From contig NC_133024.1 in the NCBI RefSeq assembly GCF_048771995.1, positions 61,028,501 through 61,092,500 on the forward strand: a stretch of DNA of 64,000 bases, in the 5' to 3' direction. The notes under the pieces are model-generated. The model saw nothing but the letters and a program-made list of their open reading frames with translations, was not told the origin of the DNA and did no database searches. The translations under genes and the position numbers were made by a program. The DNA comes from Taeniopygia guttata (lineage: Eukaryota; Chordata; Aves; Passeriformes; Estrildidae). Shown piece after piece: positions 14,601-27,300 of the stretch; the first letter of the stretch is position 1; every line of letters begins with the position of its first letter.

Positions 14601-17600
14601 ATAAGGACACAAAATTATGTCTGGTATTGTTGCAAATTTTGGAGTTTCCACCCAAGTACCACTGAAAAGAAATGGCTTGTTTTCTGAGAGCAGGCAGAAC
14701 CCCGTGAGAAGGTCACCCAGCAAGAGTCGTATCAGTTAAACTTTCCATGACCACAGCAAGACAGTCTCTCCTAGCTGTCATCATGGGATGAAATTACTTT
14801 CACAAGCATAAGAACTTCATTGAAATATTTCAGCACACAAAGGCCTGTACCCAGAGAGCTGCATGGCAGCCAGGCAACCGAAGATGTGAACATAAGCTAT
14901 TTAATACCTTGTCATTTAACCCAACAACGATATTGTCTATTTCTATGTTTTTCAATTTAAAAAAAAACTCCTAAAAACAGATGACACAGAAGTTCAAAAG
15001 TAACAAGTAGTATGACTCTGTGACAGTTTACACAGACTGGCTTTTCTTTCAAAACTAAAGACAGGTTTTATATGATTCCTACATTTATGAAATAAGACCT
15101 TATTTGGATTTAAAATAACTTTGAAATAGATTTTTCTGTTCTTCTCAAGACAATAAATGAATGCTGTTACTACCAGCAAAGGAGTTTTAAATATTCAAGT
15201 ATTTACTCTGGTTCCCCAAAGCTTAACAGCTTCTTGAACAAGGCAGCTTTTAAAAAGATTTTGTATCTTGACACTGATTTCAAGTGCTGGAGAATCTGTG
15301 AAGTCTATTAATAACATAGTGCTACAGTTAATTGGTTACCACTTTCAATGTTTTGGTTTTTTTCCTTTTTTGAAAATTCATATTCTGCATTACTTTCTGC
15401 TCCCTGAAGCCATGCTTCCTCGTGTTCACAAACGTGCTTTTTGAAGGCTCTCCTCTCTCATTTTATTCATGCATAGGTATGTAATCAAATCACTTCAACA
15501 AATTCAGGATTTTGTTCTTCATCACCACCTACATGAAGTGTACATATACAGTTTTCTGACACCTACAACCAGTACTGACTTCAACTTTAAAATGTCTTGA
15601 AATCAAACCTGATTGTATTACGGAAGTGAGATCATTAATACACCAAACGAAACCTCCCACTCTGCATTCAGTGTATTCAACTCCTGTCAGCTCTTGGCTA
15701 CCACTGATCTACAAGGAATCTCTTGTCCACTGCCTGTTGCACGAATCTTGACACCTTGAAGTATTTTCAGATACTGTTCCTCATCTTTTAAGGAATTAAT
15801 ATCCATCTTCTTCCCATGGTTATTAACTTCACAAAGCTTTGAGTCCATCTTTTGAAAGAGCCAACATGCTCTTTGATTCAATCAAATACATGAGGCTATG
15901 CCATTATTTGTCATCTTTCTACTCTGCGTGGCCTAGATAAAACTGTCAGAAAGGATTGTGCATTTTCTTTCAATGGTGTGTTCATTTGGGGATTTTATTT
16001 TTGTGCAAACAAACATCCAATTACTAAAAAAATTATATATCAATTAAAATATTCTTATTGACAGTAATATTTTCAAGATTGAGTTTCTTAGCCAGAATAC
16101 ATCAAACCCATAATCTAACTGAAATACTAAACATTTTATAATATGTTTCCTATTAATAATGTTGAATATTTTGCTTCATGACAATCCTTAAATTTTTAGA
16201 GTATTACATTAGATATTAAAAAAAAACTCAGTCTCCATAGATTTTCAAAAGTGTTCTTTCAGTCTCTATTTGCTGCTAGGATATGATTTATTTGTTCACA
16301 GTTACGTGATTATTTGTAATATTAATCTTCATTCTCATTACAGAAATATAGAACAGTTCTGTATTTTCAACATTATTGTTGACAACTTTAGCACAGCCAT
16401 CAGACAAATGTCACTGCTCCTTTTGCTCCTGGTATTTTTAAACTTCTTATTAGCCTTAAATCCTAAAGAAAATCCAGTGAGTTTTCTGTAATCAACTTTA
16501 TAAAATTTACTTGTACTTATTCCTATATATTGGCTGCTGCCTTGGAACCATTTCTAAATCAAGACATTATTCTCCCTTTGCTGAAACCCTCTTTTTGTAT
16601 TTGTATCTATTCCAGACAGCCACGTGTTCCCACATCCTCAGCCGCTCCCCAGCTTTGGGAGACACTCTTGTAGGCAGCTAGAAGTGTGTCACTGATGTAG
16701 CAGCACATCACATTGCACAGAGGAGATTTGCTGAGTCCCTCAAGTTTTTGCAGCAGTCTTCTCCCATGGCCTGATGGCCTGTGCTGAGACCTTAGGAACC
16801 CTGGTGAGGAGACAGTTCACAGCATGGAGGGAGTTCAGTCAGGGAGGAAAAACAATGGATAACATCTCTGTGGATTTTTAACTAGCACTTAACTGCTGCC
16901 TAAGCAACCAGAATAGCATAAGAATATCTCAGCAAATTCTCTGCTAGCATCTTCCCTTCCCTGACAAAAGGGTGAAACACTGAAGAATTGGAGGGGAGTG
17001 TATCTCCTCACATTAATGCTGCTTTCTTGAAGGGAAAAGCTTTTCCAAACAACACACAACCTGAAGATCACCAAGCCAGCTTGACCTCAGAGTACATTCA
17101 AACCTGTCATCATTCAAACTGCCTTCAGCCTAAAGCACTTTATCTTTTATTTCCATATTTTGTCCAAGGCTCTGAGTGATGCTTGCCAATAGAGCAGTAC
17201 AGATGTTGCAAGCAACTACAGAGCTAAACATGGATTATAATGTAAAAGACAAGACCTATTAATGGTCTGCAGATAAAAAGTAGAACCAAATGCCAACACA
17301 ATTTCTAAGTATTAAGCTTTTATTTAGAATGTTCATCCTTGTTTGTCTCTCACTTAAACTAATTGGTAAAAAATTTAAAAATTATGCCTCTTCCCACCCC
17401 CCACAGACTTTTCCCAGGAACTATAAGATATACACAATATTTGCCCTAACAGAGAACTACAACCATCATGCAGTCCTGCACCCACTCTATAAGGTTCAAT
17501 TTGATGCTTACTTCTATCAACAAATACATCATATATTGCAGACAGCTTCTCTTGTAGCCAAAAGCAACAGGGAGTGAATGACCACCATGAACTGGTAGTC

Positions 17601-18665
17601 CAAAATAAGTTTTGCTTATTTGCAGAAGTGAAAGAGAGCTGTCTGCCTGCCAGTGAACTGCAGAAAGTGAGAGTACACAATTAAAAGGTACACTTGAAGA
17701 TGGTAAAGCTGATACAGCCGTGACTCCCTACTGACATATGAAAATAGGCAAAACAAAGAGCTGAATGCTCGGGACACTACAGCTGCTGGATAGGAACCCT
17801 TCCCACATAATATTAATCTCTCCATATTCAGCAGTCTCCAGTGCCTTGACTTACAAAGCTGCACACAACTTCCTTCCCACACTTAAGAGCAAACAAACTG
17901 TATTTTTGCTGCAATACATTTGTATGTATAAATATGTACAAGCGCCTTTGTGCTACATTGACACAGGATCTTTAAGAAAGATCACCCAAAGATCCAATGG
18001 CTGTCACACAACTGTCCCCACATTTCAAAATCCAGTTATGCAGCAGTACTTTCTTCCATCTTAATTATTGTCTCTTGCAGCAGGAAAAGCAAGGTACAAA
18101 CATTACTATGATAGCAGAGAGGGTGTTTTTAACTCATGCTGTAAAATAATTTTTAAATGTTGTTTCACAATTTATCAAGTTGCTCTAAGGACACATTGCT
18201 GTCAAAATGAGAATTCTAGCCTTTACTGCCATCACCTCCCTTGCACCAGTTCTAGGAATTATATGATTTCAGAGGGAGGTGGATCTGCCTGCTGGGCACC
18301 ATGAAAAATTAACAGCCAGCTTTTGGAGAAGTGAGAAGAAGTGTGGAGGACTTACTAAATGTAAATCGCAAGAAATTTTTGGAACTACCTCTATCAATAC
18401 AGACAATATTAAAAGAATAAAAATAAATAATAAATATTAAAAGGAAAAAAAATCCATCCAATCATTAACATTTTCTTGGAGGAGGGGTATTCAATTTTAA
18501 AATATTTCTACAATATGTGGCAGGAAAAATAGTTTAAAAAAATCCGATCCCTTTCTGCTGATTTCTACACCCAGGTTGCAACCACACATCTTAATCTGTT
18601 AATGCAAGGGCTACAACACCTTGCTATGAATTTGTTAACAAAATAATTTCATTCTTAAAAACAAC

Positions 18666-18684
18666 CCTTCACTTTAAGTGAAGG
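18666..18684. repeat. perfect 9-bp-arm palindrome
   Basis: CCTTCACTT, one T, AAGTGAAGG. A short symmetric element; nothing around it indicates a function. Confidence 0.75.
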
Positions 18685-19497
18685 CAAATTATGCTACCAA
18701 ACAACTTCTCAAGTAACTGGTTCATCACAAACTGGACAGAAACCAATTCCACACACTTCACTATGATAAACAGAAGTGTTTGATGGGCTATTATTTTAAA
18801 TGTACATTAAATTTATGTCTCAAGAATCTTATTTAATCTTATTAAAGATTTTTTTTATGCCAGTCTGAATGTAATCTAAATTGTGATTACTTTGTAACAA
18901 ATAGCGTATGCATCCACTTCTGTGAGAGGAATGCCAAATTTATACACTGGAGTCACTTGAGGAACATTTATTGAGAAAAAGGGCTTTTTTTTTTTTTTTT
19001 TAAGAAGAAAAGGTTACAAAGATTTGGGCCCACAGTTCACTTAGTGAAAGAATTTTCAACACAACTTCTTTAGTTCCAGTAATTCAAGAATTTTACAGGA
19101 AAAAAGGTAATAACAAAGATAAAGGCAAGCACTCACAAGAAAAACCCATTTGTCTCCACTGTCTGTAAAACGGCAGGAGGGGATTTTGATCCAGCCAAAC
19201 TGAGAACACAGAGAGGTGCAGGTTCTGCTGCATGATAACCACCCAAAATAACCTAGATACAGTAAGTATTCTGCCCATATCACTACTTTGTTCATACTAT
19301 AGAAATAGTTGGCTCAAATATTTTAAACTGAGATAAATGACATCAACAATAAAATCGGAAAGTAATCCATCCATTTCCAGATGCTCATTTTGCACCTAGG
19401 CCACCTCCAATTCATTGAGAGAAGCAGAAATACAAAGTGGCTGCACAGGAAATGAGATGTGGAAAGTTATTCAGAAAAGTATAGCTGAGCCAAATAA

Positions 19498-19678
19498 GTT
19501 TTTGTGGGTTTTTTTTGGTTGTGTTTTGTTTGGTTTGGGGGGTGGGGGGCTTTGTTTGTTTGTTTTGGGTTTTTGTGGGTTTTGGTTTTTTTGTTGTTGT
19601 TTGGTTTGGTTTTTGTTTTGATTTTGTTTGTTTGTTTGTGGTTTGTTTGTTTGGGTTTTGGGGGGGGGTTTAAACCCC
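19498..19678. repeat. T/G-rich low-complexity tract with G runs
   Basis: About 180 bases almost purely T and G, with repeated TTTG and GGTTT units, several G runs (GGGGGG, GGGGGG, GGGGGGGGG) and an abrupt end at TTTAAACCCC. It produces spurious phenylalanine/glycine/leucine frames on plus and proline/glutamine/asparagine/lysine frames on minus. The G runs could form a quadruplex on the plus strand. Confidence 0.85.
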
Positions 19679-19679
19679 A

Positions 19680-22600
19680 ACCAGTCCCATGAGTAATGAC
19701 ACAAAGGAACAGGGCAGCCCAAGAAGCACAGGAACATCTGGACTGTTTCTTTCTTTGACAGTATCACTTTTAAACTCCCAGGGACTGTGGCTTCCCTGAC
19801 CCTTCAAAACACTTATAAACAAACCCAAATGAAATAAATATTAATAGGACAACACTCCCTCCCATTCTTGCTGCTCCTGTTCCTCACACCTTACTGTTGG
19901 TTTCACACCTCTACAATATTATGCTAAACCAAGTGCCAATGCAGCACACTGAACTGGATTAAGAAAAAAAAATCAACTAAAAAATTAGAATTTTCTTCAA
20001 CTAAATTAATTTCGCCACAGGAAGTCATGATTAAGGACCATTTAGTCTAGAATATTCCTATGAGGAGCTCTATTGTTGAGCCTCCACACAACAACACATA
20101 TTTACCCTGTTTTCTAAGGTTTTAGTCAAATTCCCTTTACTACATTTGAAACCACATGTTTCAGTTTTATTTGAAAGTGGTTATTTCACCACGCACAATA
20201 ATGACTTCAGGTTGTTGCCCTATGCCTCCTTTTGATGACCTTTATTAGTTCAAGTCCAATTCTACACCAGGCACTCTCTAGCCTTTGCACAGCAGCTACC
20301 AAGACCAGCACCAGCCCATCAACCTCCTATCAGCTGGCACCACAAGGGCAGTGGCTTCCACTCTTGGATTTAACAGTCAAAAGGCAAATCAGAATGAAGT
20401 TGTAGGGGTCCCCAGAGATCATCTCTTCAGAGTGGGAACACCACAAATTCATTAATTCTTGCAGATTGCTTAATGTCTCCTACGTGTTCATGTAATGAAA
20501 ATAGTTTGTGTGTATACTTTACCCTGCAGGCAAACCCACAAAGAGCCATCAAAAAGGTCAGAATACTTTACAGCCACAAACTTTACTTCAGAAAGTACCA
20601 GTGAAAATTTATTTCAGATAAATAAATTGCTGTGTTCACATGAAAAAATGAAGATAAAAGGGGTTTTAGGCATCCATTTATTTTGGATTCCTTTCATAAT
20701 ATTACATCTACTGCCTGGTTTCCAGAAATCTCATGCCCTTTCAAGTGCACTTTTAATCATAGGTTTTCAAATCTTGTTAATTCGTTCACATCACCCAAAA
20801 TTGGAGGGCAGAGTTTTAGGTCTTGATCAGCGTGGCACAGCAAAGGGAACACATGCTGCTCAGCCTGGTCCGACATAATCTAACATCCAAACCAGTCCTT
20901 GCTCTCTGTACTCATGCAGCTGCCTGGAATCTTTGCTGGCAATGAACACTAAGACTGTAAGACAGAAACATGGCTGAAACTGAAAATGCCTCTACTACAT
21001 AAACAGCCAGTAAAGATGAAATCCATTGCATTACAAGTTTCCAAATGCAGACCTTGGAGAAAATGCCAGCCAGTGGATGGTTAAGAGTTTCAGCATATTG
21101 GGCCAGATTCCAAAACACTCAAGCCAGTTAGTAATTAACAGACATCTAGGTCCTCTACATGAAAGAAGTCTATTGTTAAAACAGTGACACAAATTTTTCC
21201 TTTCCTTTTCCTAGCCAGTCTCTGCCTGTGTTTTAAGATTCCCTTAGGACTATAACAGCCTATGATTTTAGAACATCAGCTTCTCAAACAGACAATTTGT
21301 TAGACTTTTAGTTGCCAAGAATGCAAACACACTTACACCAGAGGAAGAACAAAGTTAATTTACAGATTTTTCAGAGACCCATAATCTCCTCTTTCTTTCA
21401 TTTAATACCTGGGGGGAAAAGTCCAAATAACCTTCTACGAGATCTACAATAGCAAAAGAATTACAAAACATAGTAACAAAACATACTGAGGACCTGTAAA
21501 TAGTCTCAGTCCAGTTAGTGAGCAACATACCTATGGGGAATATTAGCCTGTGTCTTCATAGACAATGATGTGTTACAGCAAAATTTCTAAGATAAAACAA
21601 AGGCTGCCTCACTAAGACCATTTTGTTGGTAATCAATTTGTAAAGTAGGAATTATCTATGATTTGCACAGAATTGCCTGTTCTCTGTTCTGTTACCTTAC
21701 TGATGATAGACGTGGATAGCAAGAGACTACATATAAACCACACGAACAAATCAATGTAATAAAGGAGAAGATTATATTAGAGTTGCATTTTGAAAGGATG
21801 AAGTGCAGACACTCATCTGTAAGGGGGCAAGTTAAATCACCAAGGGTAACAGGGAGAATGTGACAGAGCAGGAGCTGGCAGAAGTATTCAATGGACATGT
21901 CGACACTTTAAGAAGAGTCAATAAAACAAAGAGCCAAGCCCATCAGGAAAGAACAAAAAGCTCTAGCAGAATTTTTAAAAAACTATTTTCTGAATGCCCA
22001 TGACTTTCCAAAGTCTATGGCTTTGACTGCTTTGCTGTTTCCTGGAGTTTGACTGGTGTGTCTGTACCTCGCCCAATTATATCTGGTCATATGAGGAACA
22101 CCCCAAATCCCCACTGCATTCAAGGTGAAAAAACATCCCTAGAGAAGAGAACTAGATTAATTCCTTTGGGACCAGGTTCACCTCCTCTCACTCCGAGGAG
22201 CAACTGTACTCTGTCTGTCTATGCAATTGTTCATTTTAACTGTCAACATATGACCAGAGCTATGTAATGAAAGCTTAATTCAGCAACTCAGTCAACAGCA
22301 CCATTCACCAGAACAGTCAGTCCTTTCTCTGTCGCCCCATGGGAGCGCTGCTCTCACCTCTGGGTACAGGTAGCCAGTCCAGATCCAGACTGCAGAGCCC
22401 CAGGAAGCTCACGCTGCTGCTGGAGGAGAGCTGCAGGCAGGTTGCTGGGATGTCAGATCAGCATTGCTTGTGAGCTTCTGCCACCTAACAAGTTTGGGAA
22501 GAACTGAGCTTACTGGCTCACTGGCAGAATTTGCTGCTATGTTGCAGAAAGCCTATATTACAGTTCCAGGCTAAAAGCAAAATGAAGGAAACTCAAGCAT

Positions 22601-23460
22601 GTTTCAAAAGTGCCTCATTAATTTTGTCCTAAGTCTTTAATAAATATGTATTTCCCATTCTTTTTGCTTCAAACAGCAAGCAAAACCTATTCATACTTTC
22701 TAATATATTAATAAAATTCAAAATTTGTCCAAGGCATGCAGTCATGTTCTTTCAGATTCTTCCAGCACTGGGCTCCATCTTCTCTGTATTTGGTTTATTC
22801 CATATATACAATTGTAAAGCCACAACATTCAGTATTCACAAGCACATGTATTAATAATTCAGCAAAGCAAGATTAATCTGCAAGCAATATCTCATAATGC
22901 AGAATATTCCAAGAGCAAGAAAAGCTTGTGCTTAATTTTAAAATGAACAATTACAAGGGAGAAGTCTCTTTTATAAAACATAATACACTGCTATTTTATT
23001 GAGAGATTTGCCAGCACATCAGGAGTGCTGAGCCACCCTCTTCCCAGGAATGTTGCTGTGAGTTCTCTCATTCCTGTCTGGGGAGCAGGGCAGTTCTCAT
23101 GGGCTGAACTTCAGCCACAGATGTAGGCACGTCTGTGTAAACATTTAAAAGGCTTTATAGAAGTACAAAGCAGATGCTAGACATCAAAATCTTCTGCAGG
23201 ATCTTGGGTCAGATGAGAGCTCTAAGTCATGTAAACACAGCATTCCCATCCCCAGAATAATCACATTTCTACCCCCCGCGACAAAATTGGCAGTATCTAC
23301 AAGATTGGAAATATTTTCCCAATTATTTAAGCACATCATGTTTATCTCTACCGTTTTAAAGTGGTGGCAAAAAAGAAGCGACAAAAAAGCAAAAAAGCAC
23401 CCACCCCGCTTTTTAAGAGTAGGTTATATTTTTGCCCCTGTGAAAAACATCTTTACGTAG
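19680..23460. other. non-coding stretch, probably CAB39L 5' intron
   Basis: AT-rich with no recognisable exon, repeat family or RNA gene. It rises in CpG content only from about 23460 towards the shared promoter. Confidence 0.4.
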
Positions 23461-23636
23461 CCACAACACCAACACTCGCAAAGGCAACGCAGCTGAAAAT
23501 TTTAAAGAGAGGTATAAAACTTTATTTTCACATTTCGAACAGAAAAGGGCAGCAACAATTTAACGCTTCATACGGCAGCAGCGCAGCCAGCAAGGAAGAA
23601 CAGCAGAGCCCAGCAACGAGGTTACGCAACTCGCGC

Positions 23637-23900
23637 ACGTACCAAACGCTTTAATTTACGCCACATTAACGAGCAGATCGCACCCCCCCAGACCAGCGAC
23701 CCCACCGACCGCTCCCCCCGCTCTCCTCCCGGCCCCAAGATGGCGCCGGCGCCCCTCAGCCCCGGGACAGCCCGCCCCCGGCCCGCCCCTCCAACATGGC
23801 GGACGCACCTCCAGTCCCTCGCCGTGCCCCCGCCCCGCCTGCGCCGCCTCTCCGCCGCCGCGCGGCCCCGCCCTCCCTGCTCCTCCATTGGCTGGTGCCA
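23637..23900 (-). other. CAB39L: likely region of CAB39L first non-coding exon
   Basis: No coding sequence is visible. The minus strand leaving the CpG island has a GTACGTG potential donor just below 23640 (after TTTG), a modest match to the consensus. Identity rests on the known head-to-head arrangement of CAB39L (the MO25-beta scaffold of the LKB1 kinase complex) with SETDB2. No CAB39L coding exon is seen in the window. Confidence 0.35.
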
Positions 23901-24159
23901 CCGCCCCTCCTGCCGTCATAACCAATGGGAAGAGAGAAAAGGGCGGTGTGCGCGCGGCCCCGCCTCTTGTGGGACCGCCCACATCCAGGCTCTCGCGCTC
24001 CCGGCGGCGTTGCGCCCCCTGGCGACCGGCAGCGCGTGTGCAGCGTTGGAGGAGGAGGAGGAGAAGGGAAGAAGCAGAAGAAGCTGGCGGGGGCCGGGAC
24101 GAGGCCCTGAGGGGTGCGGGAGTGACCTGGGGCCCGACCCCTGGCCGCAAGCACGCCCC

Positions 24160-24258
24160 ATGCCAGCCTCCCAGCCCGGCAGGCGCCCCGGCCCCTGCCC
24201 TCCGGCCCTCGGCGCGGGCCCTGCAGCCGTGGCGGAGCGCGGCGAGACCCCGACCTGA
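24160..24258 (+). other. possible upstream ORF in SETDB2 5' UTR
   Basis: An ATG in weak context (C at -3, C at +4) opens 32 codons, proline/glycine/alanine-rich, ending 56 bases before the SETDB2 ATG. If transcription starts upstream of 24160 it could damp translation. The peptide itself looks like GC-rich chance sequence. Regulatory relevance is speculative. Confidence 0.3.
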
Positions 24259-24314
24259 GCCGGGCTCGGCGCCGCCCCAGCGCGGCACAGCTCTCCGAGC
24301 AGCGTCCCCGGACC

Positions 24315-24330
24315 ATGGAAGAGAAAAGCA
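24315..24330 (+). CDS. SETDB2: SETDB2 coding exon 1
   Basis: Sixteen coding bases encode MEEKS and the first base of residue 6, followed by a GTAAGC donor. The short acidic/basic start matches the position and style of the human N-terminus (MGEKN). It lies at the end of the CpG-island 5' UTR. The intron starts with an A/T-rich stretch including a TA-dinucleotide microsatellite at about 24350-24385. Confidence 0.88.
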
Positions 24331-27300
24331 GTAAGCCTTTAAAAATTTTTTATTTATATATATATATATATACACGTATATATATGCATGTTTTGGACAG
24401 CCATTTGTTTTGCAAGAAACATTTTTAGGAATCAACTGTCTTAACCTATTTTCCCGTTCAACTAAATGAAGTACCCAGAATGAATGGCAAGGTTTGGGGT
24501 TGATTTCTTTTTTCAGTTACAGCACAGAAAAGATTAAGTAGCTAACGTAAATAAGGCGTGTTTTACGCTGTCTGTGTCATTATGGGCTGTCCAGGCAGGT
24601 GGTGGAGTCACCGTCCCTGCCATGTGTTTAAGGGAAGACTGGATGTAGCACTCAGTGCCATGGTCTAATTGGCATCCTGCAGCTCGGTCATAGGTTGGAC
24701 TGGATGATCTCAGAGGTCTTTTCCAAACTATTTGATTCCGTGATTCATGGAGATAAAAATTTGGAATCTTCTATGTGGTTGAAGAGTGCTGTCTTACTTC
24801 TTAGTATTCTTGCAGTGAAGGGTATCTTGCATTTGTCAAGAAACAGGGTCAGTAATTTATTTACCTTAAAAAAGCTTTCCTTTTTTTCCCCCCTAAATAA
24901 ATTGATTTAGTTATGGTATTGCTGTACTGAGCACATCAATTTGGGGGAAAAAAAAAAACAACTGTGAGTTAATGGGCAAGGGGGTTGTGTAAGCCCAACT
25001 GAATGTGCTGGAAAGTTTGGGTCATCTTGTAACAGCTTCATGCCTCAAGGACAGTAAGAAATTACCTAAGTAAAAAAATTTCCTCACATTGCTTGTTTGA
25101 GTGTTCCTCAACTAGATCTTGGCAAGGCGTGGGATGACTGTTTGAAAGGGGAATAACTATTTCAACACAACATATTCTCACGCTGTGCTCCCCCTGATAC
25201 CCACTGTAGTATTTACTTGTATAAATTTTGAAAAACTGAGTCACTACAACTATTTTAATTTCTCATCCGATCTCTTACTTGTCTATTCTGTACCTCTTGC
25301 AGTGCTGTGTGACTTCTTTGAAGATGAGAACCTTAACAGATCCAGGGAGGAGAGCACTGAAGGTAGTATAATCTGGATTAATGGAGTGAAAGAGGAAAGG
25401 AGTGTATATTTGGCACTGATTCTGATATGAAAATTACTACTGGAAGACAATAGTTTTGCCTTTTTTGGTGTAAGAGGTTTGTCGGCAGCACTACAGGAAA
25501 CACTCACCCAGGTTGTTTATCTGGTGGCTGTAGTAAGCCCTGACCTTGGCTGCTTGTTGCTTGCTCTAGCATCACTCCCCTGCACAATGCTGGGTAAGAA
25601 AAGAGATATGTGGGCACAATGATTCTGTAAAGGAAAAAGAAAATCCCTCCAGCCAGATGCCAGTACACACCCTGATCTATCAGCTGGAGAGATGGTTCTG
25701 AATGCTGACAAGGTAGATGTATCTCATGGCTGCTCATTCCCTGTCCTTCTGGCTGTGATTGGTGATAGCAGCATTAGCACTGAAGAGATTAGTGGTGTGG
25801 ACATTTCATTTTTTGAAATGAAAATTATACTGTCATCTTCAAATGCAATCTTTGCTTCTCCATGCAAAACAAAGCTTTTGCTACTGGAGTTTTGGGGCAC
25901 TCCAGCGTGAGAACTGGGGAGGCATTTCCAGTGTGAGTGTTTCATTTCCCTATGGCCGACAAATTGTTATAGCTGTGGACCCAGAAACAAGAAGCTGTTC
26001 TGTCACCCATCCTCTAAAGTAATCCATCCACCAGTGCGATCCAGATTTAATCAATGTATGGAAATATTTGAAAATATGTAATGAATAAGGACAGCAGCTT
26101 TAATCTGCAATGGAGAAACTTATTACTAGAAATTATAGATGTTTATTTTTAATTGAATGTATTTTTAAATTTTTGTTTTAAACACAAATATTAAATATAG
26201 TTTTTGTTATTTTGAATTTGTAATAATGTCATGCATAGCAAAAGGGTGCAAATGGCACAGGGCAGGTGGTGTCCCTTGGACCAGTATTGTAGGTTTCCAA
26301 AAATTGTTGTGGCTTTTTCTGTAATTGTACTTTAACCTTTCCACATGTTTAAAAAAAATTCTGTTAATATAATAGAAATTTTGTCAAGAGTTAATGCCAA
26401 ATCAGACTATTTCACAAGAAAAAGTACTTCTATCATTGCCTGCTGTTATTAAGTATTATGCCTTTAGGTGCTGGTGACACGAGCAGCAGGGGTTGTGGTG
26501 ACAAAAGATTGTCACTTCTTTCACTGCTGTCATGGGGCTTTTGAGATTTTGTAACCACACTGCCATAGCATCACTGGGCTTCTGGTATCCTGGGCAACAG
26601 AAGTCATTCTCTATGAAGTCAAAAAATGGAGGAATATTTTTTTATATAAGAATGCAGCCTGATAAGAATGCAGTATTTCTTGACTGCTGAGAAGGTGTCA
26701 TCCCTGCACATTTGCCAACAGAGATTTGCTGTCTGAAAGTGGAATGTAAAACCTGTGTGATAGTGTGACTCCACCTCTAGAAAAGGAGTAGGAGGACAGA
26801 TTTGCTTATGCTTGGTCTTTGAAGAAGAGCAACATTAACTGAGAAAGAGCTGGTTCTTTCTTCTGTCATCATCTTTTGACATACTGAAACATATTTCCTT
26901 TTCACAGTCCTTGACAAAGATGCACAGCTGAATTTTTAATAAGAGCCTTCATGAATGGGCTTAGCACCTCAAAGGTTCTAAACCAGTGGCTTAAAAAACA
27001 TTTATTTAAACAAAATGTTCTCTATAAATATTTCTAGTAGAGGAAGGAGGCATGATATATGGTGTGTGTTAATTATTTCAACTGATACCCCTTGTTGAAC
27101 ACAATTCTTCAAACTGCTTTTATATGAAAATATTTTGAAAGTTTTTTCCCTGACAAAACATGCCAAAACTAATGATGGGACAGGATAGTCAGCCTATGCA
27201 GCTAAGAGAGGTTGCAGCTATAAAAAAAAAAAAATCCCAGTGTCTTTTGTCAAGTAAAATATTCAGTTCATTCAGTTGAAAATATTCTCCTGTGTCGCTT

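Larger units (their letters stand above)
6650..19490. other. non-coding stretch, probably CAB39L 5' intron
   Basis: AT-rich with no exon, RNA gene or clear mobile element that I can recognise. All frames are short and lack family features. Small structured items (hairpins near 11.2 kb, 11.7 kb and 18.7 kb) are listed separately. A short AAC microsatellite lies near 9562-9581. Confidence 0.45.
23620..24314. promoter_or_regulatory. CpG-island bidirectional promoter (CAB39L / SETDB2) and SETDB2 5' UTR
   Basis: A dense CpG island sharply bounded by AT-rich sequence. It contains CCAAT boxes in both orientations (ATTGG near 23887, CCAAT near 23922) and two YY1-like ATGGCG motifs (AAGATGGCGCC near 23738 and AACATGGCGGA near 23794). 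A GGA repeat near 24047 lies in the likely SETDB2 5' UTR. In vertebrates CAB39L starts about 150 bp from SETDB2 on the opposite strand, so a shared promoter is expected. The SETDB2 side is certain by position; the CAB39L side is inferred. Exact start sites cannot be read from sequence. Confidence 0.8.

Noticed and set aside
19415..19767. Phenylalanine/glycine-rich and proline/asparagine/glutamine-rich frames
   Set aside because: Translations of the T/G low-complexity tract.
1..23600. Search for CAB39L coding exons on the minus strand
   Set aside because: None of the conserved MO25-family blocks could be seen; the gene's coding part is probably outside the window to the left.
23925..23945. 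GGAAGAGAGAAAAG considered as an interferon-response element for SETDB2
   Set aside because: The spacing does not match the GAAANNGAAA consensus; too weak to annotate although SETDB2 is interferon-inducible in mammals.
23656..24435. A 259-residue minus-strand frame and several other long frames over the SETDB2 promoter
   Set aside because: Arginine/glycine/alanine-rich frames arise from the GC-rich CpG island where stop codons are rare; they have no domain and overlap the 5' UTR and exon 1.
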